Source: Caldora sp. SIO3E6 | GTDB lineage: Bacteria > Cyanobacteriota > Cyanobacteriia > Cyanobacteriales > Coleofasciculaceae | DNA: 6,479 nucleotides | Reading direction: 5' to 3' | NCBI GenBank assembly: GCA_010672185.1 | Contig: JAAHHL010000415.1 | Coordinates: 1 to 6,479, forward strand | Notes under the pieces: generated by a model | Seen by the model: the letters and a program-made list of their open reading frames with translations, nothing else | The model's database searches: none | Told to the model about the DNA's origin: nothing | Program-made: the position numbers and the translations under genes | Shown: positions 1-5,519 of the stretch, piece by piece | Layout: every line of letters starts with the position of its first letter | Numbering within the stretch: the stretch's first letter is position 1

Positions 1-80
1 ATTTTTTGCTTCAAAAACCTTGCACCATTGTAGGGAAATACCTGGTTAAATTCCGAATGTTCGGGGTCAAAATCCGGAAA

Positions 81-111
81 GCTGACAGCTGACAGCTGAC
101 AGCTGAAAGCT
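81..111. repeat. Heptanucleotide tandem repeat (GCTGACA)n
   Basis: Three perfect GCTGACA units (81-87, 88-94, 95-101) are followed by a GCTGAAA variant (102-108) and a partial GCT. The bases before it (GGAAA) look like a decayed further unit. Tandem heptamers of this kind are a known class of cyanobacterial short repeats. It lies about 85 bases beyond the 3' end of the YcaO gene and has no coding role that I can see. A related stretch, CAGTTGAAAGCTGAA, occurs at about 2632-2646. Confidence 0.85.
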
Positions 112-168
112 AAGGACTTATTCAGCAAGCCCTAATTATAGAATTGCAACCAACATAAGCTAGTGTAG

Positions 169-176
169 GCGATCGC
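169..176. repeat. HIP1 octamer
   Basis: A perfect palindromic GCGATCGC, the highly iterated palindrome abundant in many cyanobacterial genomes. It sits in the non-coding stretch just past the end of the YcaO gene and supports a cyanobacterial origin. Confidence 0.8.
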
Positions 177-195
177 TACAACCAATCCTCAAAAT

Positions 196-2493
196 TTACA
201 TCCACATAGGAAAAGGATTTAATTGTTCTTCGGTTAAAGGCTCTGGTAAGCAACCCATTTTTACCGGCACATCATACAATCTGCCTGCCCCCAAGCGCTT
301 CCACATATGACGCATTCCTGGAATAATTACCTTAGCTACTCTCAAGCCAATATCAGGACGAGTCTGGTCTAAAACCAACAACTCTAGCCCATTTTGCTCA
401 ACAATTTGCTGACAGAGTTGAACATCTGCCAATAAATCATCACTGGCTAATGGTGGATAGTCACTACTCTTTTTGGGCATGATTTGACTATCAGCAACTA
501 AATAAGATTGATTGGCTAAAGTTGCGGTTTGCCACCAGCGAATTGCCAGGGGATCGGCGGAGGGAGGATAGTTAGTCGTGCCATCATCCTTAAAAGAGAG
601 CACATTAGGCAAAATTTGATTAACCTCTGTTAAGGCTCGACTAAGGGCAACTTTCGGGTCAAAATGGGCTCCATAGCCCAAGAGAATATCCTCTACTTCT
701 CGCTCTTTCCGGGAACTAATGGCAGCAAAGCAAGGAATCTGTACATCACTGGTAAGGTCTAACACCCACAAATCCCGATTTAGGCTTTGATAATATTGCT
801 GTAAATTGTGAAAGTAAGGCTCAGCAAAACTGTCTAAATCGACTTGAGGCTTAGGGAGACGATTATACCACCACAAAGCAACACAATCCCGTTCCACTAA
901 CTCCATAAACCCCTGCAAAATCGCCTCTTCCAAAGTATTACCTGCTGCACAGCCATTGGAGTCAGCCCAACAATCCCAGGGAGAAGGTTGAGGATAACCA
1001 TAGTAACAGTAAGCAGTGGGTAAATATTGAAAGTCTTGCTTGGTTAAAGACCAAACGGGAGTCCAATCAATTACTCTTGCTTCATCAAAGGGTGCTGGTA
1101 CTTTTTGAAACCACCCTTGACATTCAGCATTCCATTGCTCTCGATTTTGGTATTGCTGCTGACTAAAATTCAGGCACTGATGAGGGTGAATAGCTTGTTC
1201 TCTTAGTTGTTGATAACTAGCTTGCCTTCTAACTTCATTCCCTTGAAATACTCCAGAATAGCGTTCAATCGCCTCACCGAAACCACTGGCTCTGGCTTGA
1301 CTATTGGTTCTTCCTTTCCCTGAACTTCTCCCGCCAATATTTTGACGTAAACCTGCTAAATCATCAAAAACGTTACGAAAGTGATGTTTCGCCACATAAG
1401 TATGCATTAATCCCGGACTGTTAATTTTGCTGAGTTCTCGAATAACACCGGTAATTGGGCTAATATGATGTTGATATCTTTGAACAGTTTCTTCAGGGGA
1501 GCAAAAACGGTGTCCCCCGTCAGTAGTAAAGCCTTTTTTACGGTGTCCCAAAACTACAGGTAAGGGTTGTGGAGTTAACATTGGACCACAACTGGGACAT
1601 TGAGGGCGTTTAACCAGAGTATGGTTTTGAGTTTGCAGGGTGAGAGTATCATAAGTAATCAGATTCCCTGTTAATTTGGAATTGTTTTTTTGGACAATCC
1701 ATTGAAAAACCTCTGTTGCAGCGATAGTTAAGGCATTCTGTACGGTAGCAGGGGCAAAACCCAGGGGTGGGGTTAAAGGGTTTGTTACCTCCTTATGCCT
1801 ACCGATAAACTCTTCAATGGGTTGATTATCTCGCCAACGCTGGGCAAAACAATGCCAACATCCTGTTTGATGAGGATGAAATAACGGGCCGATCCAAATA
1901 ATTGTTCCTAATGGTTTGAGCAACATCCAAGGGGTTTGATCTGCTAAAGCCTGTTGATTAAATTCCTCTAAGTTGGGGTGGAGATAGTCATCAGTTAAAA
2001 TAATCGTCAAGTCTCCTGCTTCAGCTACTTGAATTTGGAAAGATTTTAAGATTGCAATAAAATCTTCTTCTGCCACTGAACTCCAGGATTTGACGGCGAC
2101 CTTAGTTGATTGTAATTGCTGGTAAGCTTCGGCAGTAGAAATATTAAGATGATGACAAAAGACCGCTAAATTAGCAGGCAATAATTCCTTTTGCTCTAAA
2201 ATATAACCCTGTTTGTGTAATTGAAACAGAGTTTGTTGAATTTGGATACTAAAATTAAGTATTTCTTGAAAGAAATTAGCAGGATTTTGAGTTGATTTCT
2301 GGTCTTCTAGGAGTTCTAACTGAAGCAGATCAATAATTTCATCAACCTGACGTTGACCATCAATCAACTGCACTAAACGGTAGTAAAGGATATCTTGCAG
2401 ACACACCGACTCTCTCTCTGAGATAAAAAATACGGTATCCGGTGCTAGGGTTTCAATCAAGTAAGCAGGGTTAAGATAGGGTTGATTGAGCAT
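196..2493 (-). CDS. TOMM cyclodehydratase, TruD/PatD-like fused E1-like + YcaO protein
   Basis: Likely an ATP-dependent cyclodehydratase that binds the leader of a ribosomal precursor peptide and converts Cys (and possibly Ser/Thr) residues to azolines. The open frame runs to a TTG at 2535 (779 codons, used for numbering here), but I start at the ATG at 2493, codon 15. That ATG has an AGAGG 11 bases upstream and gives 765 aa, close to cyanobactin cyclodehydratases such as TruD (about 780). Residues ~15-115 resemble the leader-recognition region. Residues ~165-320 form the E1-like part, with two CxxC pairs (226/229 and 313/316) fitting the structural zinc site. Residues ~335-779 are YcaO: DGGHR at 339-343, SSGKG at 404-408, EAIERYSG at 421-428, and QGFMELVERD at 541-550, the last three covering ATP/Mg-binding positions. 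The tail is LNPFPMWM, with less proline than the usual PxPxP end. No frameshift is seen. No precursor or partner enzyme lies in the window, so cyanobactin versus another azol(in)e product is open. Confidence 0.92.
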   Translation of the reverse strand: MLNQPYLNPAYLIETLAPDTVFFISERESVCLQDILYYRLVQLIDGQRQVDEIIDLLQLELLEDQKSTQNPANFFQEILNFSIQIQQTLFQLHKQGYILEQKELLPANLAVFCHHLNISTAEAYQQLQSTKVAVKSWSSVAEEDFIAILKSFQIQVAEAGDLTIILTDDYLHPNLEEFNQQALADQTPWMLLKPLGTIIWIGPLFHPHQTGCWHCFAQRWRDNQPIEEFIGRHKEVTNPLTPPLGFAPATVQNALTIAATEVFQWIVQKNNSKLTGNLITYDTLTLQTQNHTLVKRPQCPSCGPMLTPQPLPVVLGHRKKGFTTDGGHRFCSPEETVQRYQHHISPITGVIRELSKINSPGLMHTYVAKHHFRNVFDDLAGLRQNIGGRSSGKGRTNSQARASGFGEAIERYSGVFQGNEVRRQASYQQLREQAIHPHQCLNFSQQQYQNREQWNAECQGWFQKVPAPFDEARVIDWTPVWSLTKQDFQYLPTAYCYYGYPQPSPWDCWADSNGCAAGNTLEEAILQGFMELVERDCVALWWYNRLPKPQVDLDSFAEPYFHNLQQYYQSLNRDLWVLDLTSDVQIPCFAAISSRKEREVEDILLGYGAHFDPKVALSRALTEVNQILPNVLSFKDDGTTNYPPSADPLAIRWWQTATLANQSYLVADSQIMPKKSSDYPPLASDDLLADVQLCQQIVEQNGLELLVLDQTRPDIGLRVAKVIIPGMRHMWKRLGAGRLYDVPVKMGCLPEPLTEEQLNPFPMWM

Positions 2494-2504
2494 AGTAGTC
2501 AAAA

Positions 2505-2509
2505 CCTCT
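2505..2509 (-). promoter_or_regulatory. Candidate ribosome binding site for the YcaO gene
   Basis: AGAGG on the minus strand, 11 bases before the ATG at 2493. The spacing is a little long, but it is better than what precedes the alternative TTG at 2535, which directly follows an in-frame TGA. Together with homology beginning near codon 15, this favours the ATG start. Confidence 0.4.
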
Positions 2510-2651
2510 GATAAGCTATGGTTGAAATTGAGCAATCATCCAAAATTATCTTGCTCTTGCTCTTATTTTCTGATAGTATTTTTTTATAATGGGAAAAGTA
2601 CGCGCCATATAAGGGTATTCTGCTAGTTTAACAGTTGAAAGCTGAATTTTC

Positions 2652-2670
2652 ACCCGCCGTAGAGGCAGGT
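2652..2670. repeat. Short inverted repeat in the YcaO/DUF2887 intergenic region
   Basis: ACCCGCC, a five-base GTAGA loop, then GGCAGGT: a seven-pair stem with one C/A mismatch. No T-run follows on either strand, so it does not look like an intrinsic terminator. It lies between the end of the DUF2887 gene and the start of the YcaO gene, both on the minus strand, and may be part of a dispersed intergenic repeat together with the 33-base repeat next to it. Confidence 0.4.
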
Positions 2671-2688
2671 AATTGGACAACAGGAAAT

Positions 2689-2721
2689 GCGAGCACCGAA
2701 GGTGATGCCGGAGGAAATCGC
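2689..2721. repeat. 33-base direct repeat, copy A (3' flank of DUF2887 gene)
   Basis: This copy matches the one at 3786-3818 at 29 of 33 positions in the same orientation. It begins GCGAGCACC and ends in AATCGC. Within it CACC-GAA-GGTG and GCC-GGA-GGC can form two tiny hairpins, and its end resembles a decayed HIP1 site. It stops one base short of the stop codon of the DUF2887 gene, so the two copies closely bracket that reading frame. Confidence 0.8.
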
Positions 2722-2722
2722 A

Positions 2723-3733
2723 CTATTGTTCTGGATTATTATTCTGCAACCAAGCACTCAGATCATCCAGGGTTGAGAAATCTAACAATGCCTCAGCCAA
2801 TTCCTCTAAACGCTCTAAAGGTAATGCCTTGATTTGCGAGTCCAATTTTGAAGGAAGCTTACCCAATTTTCGGCTCAACAGCTTCAACACTAATGTTTGT
2901 CCTTCTTGTTCGAGACCTTCTTGATAAACTCTCGTTTCCTTAATACTTTCAGCTAGTCCTAACATTTCGGCAATCTCCTGGCGGCTCAATAAGGGAAATT
3001 TATATACCATTGTAGTTTCTAGCAATTCTAGGAGGACTGCTTTGGGAAATGGCGGAGGTTGTTTCTCTACTTGCTCCAACAGTTGTTTGGCTTGTACTGG
3101 GGTTCGTTTCTTGGATGCGACTATCAGCTGCATTAGTCCTATGGCTACTGAAAATGGTTGCACCTGTTCTAGCTTATTGAGATAAAAACGCTGGACTTGA
3201 GCACTTTCTAATAGTAAGCGATACGCTCCCACTTCTTCTGGTTCTAGGGATTTACTCGGAAAAATTACCACAGCTTGCCAATTAGTGAACTCCGGGTTCT
3301 GTTGCAGAAACACAAAGATTTCTGCAAACAAGCGATGGTAAATTAGCTCATCCTCTTGAAATTGAACCTCGACAAAAAATACGGTAGGGTCAGGAGCATC
3401 TTCTGGAGGGAGGAATACTCCATCAATACGAAAGGCAGTTTGTTTAACTTCTACGGATTTAAACTTATACTCTTGGTGTGATGGTTGTCCAATCAGCTCA
3501 AAAAATAGCCCTGGGACGTTGTGAAAGATGCGGTCAAACAGGGAGAGGGAGTCGCTCTTCATGGTGGAATCGAGGGCATTTTCTGGAGGGAGAAATACTC
3601 CATCCGTAAAGGCAGTTTGTTTAACCTCTATGGATTGAAACTTATATCCTTGGCGTGATGGTTGTCCAATGAGCTCAAAAAACAGTGCTGGGACATTCTG
3701 GAAGATGCGGTAAAACAGGGAGTCGGTCTTCAC
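2723..3733 (-). CDS. Rpn-like DUF2887 + DUF4351 protein (putative PD-(D/E)XK nuclease family) with duplicated N terminus
   Basis: Family assignment is from sequence; cellular role is unknown (the Rpn group is linked to recombination-promoting nucleases). The open frame extends to a GTG at 3793 (356 codons, used for numbering), but that codon lies inside an intergenic repeat. I start at the GTG at 3733, which aligns with the normal family start and gives 336 aa. Residues 22-77 (KTDSLFYRIF, LIGQP, DGVFLPP) are repeated as residues 79-134, and M78 (ATG at 3562) begins the second, complete copy. Initiation there would give a 279-residue protein of ordinary size. In the complete copy D124 (RIDGVFLPP) and E142/Q144 (VEVQ) fit the nuclease-core motif. 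The first copy keeps D64 but has no E-x-Q strand. Residues ~296-351 match DUF4351. Residues 141-245 form the rest of the DUF2887 core. Neither candidate start has a strong Shine-Dalgarno. The start is uncertain; the family call is firm. Confidence 0.82.
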   Translation of the reverse strand: MKTDSLFYRIFQNVPALFFELIGQPSRQGYKFQSIEVKQTAFTDGVFLPPENALDSTMKSDSLSLFDRIFHNVPGLFFELIGQPSHQEYKFKSVEVKQTAFRIDGVFLPPEDAPDPTVFFVEVQFQEDELIYHRLFAEIFVFLQQNPEFTNWQAVVIFPSKSLEPEEVGAYRLLLESAQVQRFYLNKLEQVQPFSVAIGLMQLIVASKKRTPVQAKQLLEQVEKQPPPFPKAVLLELLETTMVYKFPLLSRQEIAEMLGLAESIKETRVYQEGLEQEGQTLVLKLLSRKLGKLPSKLDSQIKALPLERLEELAEALLDFSTLDDLSAWLQNNNPEQ

Positions 3734-3738
3734 GGTGG
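3394..3738 (-). repeat. Head-to-tail tandem duplication of the DUF2887 5' coding region
   Basis: 3394-3567 and 3574-3738 are clearly related copies separated by six bases. The copy nearer the gene start is 9 bases shorter: 3 bases missing at the RI/T position before DGVFLPP and 6 missing near SLSLFD/SLFY. Both differences are multiples of three, so the reading frame stays open through both copies. Each copy begins at a start-like codon (GTG at 3733, ATG at 3562) followed by K-[TS]-D-S-L. This fits either a tandem duplication or unequal recombination between two related genes. Confidence 0.88.
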
Positions 3739-3785
3739 GGTTTGTTCGCCTTTTCTTTTCCTTAGAATAGCGTTTTGACGGGAGC

Positions 3786-3818
3786 GCGAGCACCTACGGT
3801 GGTGCCGGAGGCAATCGC
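3786..3818. repeat. 33-base direct repeat, copy B (5' flank of DUF2887 gene)
   Basis: The second copy of the repeat at 2689-2721 (29/33 identical, same orientation). Here the inner stems are CACC-TAC-GGTG and GCC-GGA-GGC, and the end is GCAATCGC, one base from HIP1. A second GCAATCGC follows at 3836-3843. The most upstream possible start of the DUF2887 frame (GTG, 3791-3793) falls inside this repeat, an argument against using it. Confidence 0.8.
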
Positions 3819-3865
3819 CAATGACACCAGTGAATGCAATCGCTAATATTGTAGAGTGTATGCCC

Positions 3866-3871
3866 ATTATA
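3866..3871 (-). promoter_or_regulatory. Possible -10 box for the DUF2887 gene
   Basis: A perfect TATAAT on the minus strand, about 130 bases upstream of the GTG at 3733. No recognisable -35 hexamer lies 16-18 bases upstream, so this would have to be an activator-dependent or cyanobacterial type II promoter. A transcript from it would carry the 33-base repeat in its leader. Confidence 0.3.
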
Positions 3872-3912
3872 CTGGTATTGGCTGGATTTTATTCTAAAGG
3901 CTCAATATATCC

Positions 3913-3920
3913 GCGATCGC
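3913..3920. repeat. HIP1 octamer
   Basis: The second perfect GCGATCGC in the window, again in non-coding DNA. Supports a cyanobacterial host. Confidence 0.8.
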
Positions 3921-4088
3921 ACAATTATCGGTAGTTGGTCCTACACATAACTTATCAACCCTCTTTCCTTCCCAGAATACATCCACGACATCCACATCCA
4001 GGTAACCACCCTAAATCATTTTTTGTAAAACACAATTTTCCCAAAAACCTTACACAGTAAAGCTTTTACCCAACAAAGTTATCCAAAT

Positions 4089-4118
4089 TTGTCACAATCT
4101 ATTTAGGATTGCTATATT
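4089..4118 (+). promoter_or_regulatory. Sigma-70-type promoter for the adaptor-PNP gene
   Basis: TTGTCA (4089-4094, 5/6 to the -35 consensus), an 18-base spacer and TATATT (4113-4118, 5/6 to the -10 consensus). Transcription would begin near 4125, leaving a leader of about 75 bases before the ATG at 4200. It is the best promoter-like sequence in the window and is correctly placed for the two-gene unit. Confidence 0.5.
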
Positions 4119-4199
4119 AAAGTTGAAAGCATGTAACTACCAAGACTAATATCAGTAAAATATCATTACCTTTTTGAAAGAATAGTTCAGAGATAGAAA

Positions 4200-5357
4200 A
4201 TGCCAGTAGGGAATCAAGAGCAAATAAAAAAACTAGAGCAAATTAGGAATAAATGGGAAGAAAAAAGATTATTTTATGAAAGTGAAGTTGTCAAATTTGG
4301 CAATTCAGGAAAAAAGTTTGAGCTGCAACAAGAAATTGACGAATGTAAAGAAAAGATTAAAGAAAAAAATCAAGAAATAGAATCATTAAAAAAAGATAAT
4401 CAGTCGAAAAACAATCAGGTAGGTAATAGAGCTTCAACTTTGCCTATATCTGAAAATAGTGAAAGAAAGCCAAATATTGGAATTATTACAGCCCTACCTC
4501 AAGAATATGCAGCAGTAAAACAAATACTTGAAAATACCAAAAATATTTCATTCCCAGGACAAGGTGGAAGTCGGCAATATCTTCTGGGAGATGTTCCAAC
4601 ACATGATGAAGGAAAACATACTGTAGCTCTGTGTCTAGCAGCAATGGGAAACAATATGGCAGCAATTCGTGCTTCAGTTCTCCTTAAGCATTTTCCAGAC
4701 CTTGAGTCGATCATTATGGTAGGAATTGCCGGTGGTATTCCTTACCCAGAAAAACCAAATGAACATGTTCGTCTTGGAGATATAGTTATCTCCAATGAAA
4801 AAGGCGTTATTCAATACCACTTTGATAAAGAAACAATTACAGAAAATATTCACAGACATCCCCCCAGACCTCCCAGTGCCTCTTTAATAGAAGGGGTTCA
4901 ACTTCTTAAAGTGGATGAACTTACGGAAAAAAAACCTTGGCTCAAGTTTATTGACCAAGCACTCCTTCCAAAAGGTCAACAACGACCTTCATTTGAAACT
5001 GATATTCTTGTAAGTTCGACTAACTTTGAGCAAACGGTTGAGCATCCTCAAGATTCAAAGCGACAAAATGGTGAACCACGAGTGTTCCTTGGTCCCATAG
5101 CATCAGCGGATACATTGTTGCAAAATCCAATTAAAAGAGACGAGTTAAGAGATAAGTTTGGAGTAAAAGCTGTTGAAATGGAAGGTTCAGGTATAGCTGA
5201 TGCCACTTGGAATTACGAAATTGGCTATCTAGTTGTACGTGGGATTTGTGACTATTGTGATTCAAACAAAAATGATGATTGGCAGCCTTATGCAGCAGCA
5301 GTTGCCGCTGCTTATACACGAGCTTTACTTGAATCAATGCCAGCCCCAAAGTTATAA
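4200..5357 (+). CDS. Helical adaptor + nucleoside phosphorylase/nucleosidase (PNP/UDP family) domain protein
   Basis: 385 aa, probably cytosolic (no signal peptide or membrane segment). The ATG at 4200 is fixed by a TAG at 4194-4196; the Shine-Dalgarno is weak. Residues 1-68 are charged and helical, with a KF-x-LQQEIDECKEKI core, and are also found on the next gene product. Residues 69-90 look like a linker. Residues 91-380 have the PNP/UDP/MTAN fold: IGIITALPQE (93-102, E102 aligning with MTAN general acid Glu12), GIAGG (175-179), LGDIVIS (192-198), GPIASAD (298-304), VEMEG (325-329, M327/E328 for ribose binding) and RGICDYCD (347-354, D351 matching MTAN Asp197). The WQPYAAAVAAAY stretch (361-372) is typical of the subgroup attached to NLR/STAND-type immune proteins. 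Members of that group (Detocs and related systems) cleave ATP to adenine and ribose-5'-triphosphate. The substrate here is inferred and could be another nucleoside or nucleotide. The next gene follows on the same strand after 162 bases. Confidence 0.9.
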   Translation: MPVGNQEQIKKLEQIRNKWEEKRLFYESEVVKFGNSGKKFELQQEIDECKEKIKEKNQEIESLKKDNQSKNNQVGNRASTLPISENSERKPNIGIITALPQEYAAVKQILENTKNISFPGQGGSRQYLLGDVPTHDEGKHTVALCLAAMGNNMAAIRASVLLKHFPDLESIIMVGIAGGIPYPEKPNEHVRLGDIVISNEKGVIQYHFDKETITENIHRHPPRPPSASLIEGVQLLKVDELTEKKPWLKFIDQALLPKGQQRPSFETDILVSSTNFEQTVEHPQDSKRQNGEPRVFLGPIASADTLLQNPIKRDELRDKFGVKAVEMEGSGIADATWNYEIGYLVVRGICDYCDSNKNDDWQPYAAAVAAAYTRALLESMPAPKL

Positions 5358-5389
5358 ACTCTCGGCTAAATCAGCTTAAAGCTGAGAGT
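5358..5389 (+). promoter_or_regulatory. Stem-loop directly after the PNP stop codon
   Basis: ACTCTCGGCT (5358-5367) pairs with AGCTGAGAGT (5380-5389): ten pairs including one G-U, around a 12-base loop. A competing hairpin, TCAGCTT-A-AAGCTGA, spans 5371-5385. The stem starts at the base after the TAA. No T-run follows (ACAAAAG), so it is not a standard intrinsic terminator. It could be an mRNA-stabilising 3' element, an attenuator or a Rho-independent remnant. Confidence 0.5.
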
Positions 5390-5414
5390 ACAAAAGATGC
5401 TATTACGAAAAAAC

Positions 5415-5429
5415 ACCATTCAAAATGGT
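5415..5429 (+). repeat. Small perfect inverted repeat between the two adaptor genes
   Basis: ACCATT-CAA-AATGGT, a six-pair stem with a three-base loop, 26 bases after the larger stem-loop. A-runs precede it and no T-run follows. It could be a regulator half-site pair or chance; no function is assigned. Confidence 0.3.
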
Positions 5430-5508
5430 AGTTGAAGTTAAGTGGTTCGGTCATGTTTCTGAATGCAAGTGGTCAATTTACAAAACTTGAAAAATTAAGA
5501 TAATATTC

Positions 5509-5512
5509 AGGA
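5509..5512 (+). promoter_or_regulatory. Ribosome binding site of the second adaptor gene
   Basis: AGGA (in CAGGAAAG) seven bases before the ATG at 5520. It is stronger than the site of the upstream gene. Together with the in-frame TAA at 5496-5498 it fixes the start. Confidence 0.6.
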
Positions 5513-5519
5513 AAGTAAA

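Larger units (their letters stand above)
3819..4199. other. Intergenic region between divergent genes
   Basis: About 380 bases without a credible gene, between the minus-strand DUF2887 gene and the plus-strand adaptor-PNP gene. It holds a perfect minus-strand TATAAT (3866-3871), a HIP1 octamer (3913-3920) and a good plus-strand promoter (4089-4118). I see no tRNA, small coding frame or convincing riboswitch in it. Confidence 0.7.

Noticed and set aside
81..111. CRISPR-like array
   Set aside because: Units are seven bases long and directly adjacent with no spacers, and no cas genes are present: a simple tandem repeat.
2494..2535. TTG at 2535 as the start of the YcaO gene
   Set aside because: Adds 14 residues with no family similarity; the ATG at 2493 fits the family start and has an AGAGG upstream. 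It cannot be excluded fully.
2635..2832. A 65-codon plus-strand open frame overlapping the end of the DUF2887 gene
   Set aside because: It runs through the 33-base repeat and then antisense to the DUF4351 region; no homology signal and no good ribosome binding site, so it is a shadow frame.
4499..5349. Three minus-strand open frames of 61-72 codons opposite the PNP gene
   Set aside because: They lie wholly antisense to a well-supported enzyme gene, and their translations show no domain or plausible composition.
5477..5504. Possible promoter (TTTACA, 16-base spacer, GATAAT) just before the second adaptor gene
   Set aside because: Transcription would start near 5511, inside the AGGA ribosome binding site and leaving about 9 bases before the ATG; read-through from the upstream gene is more likely.
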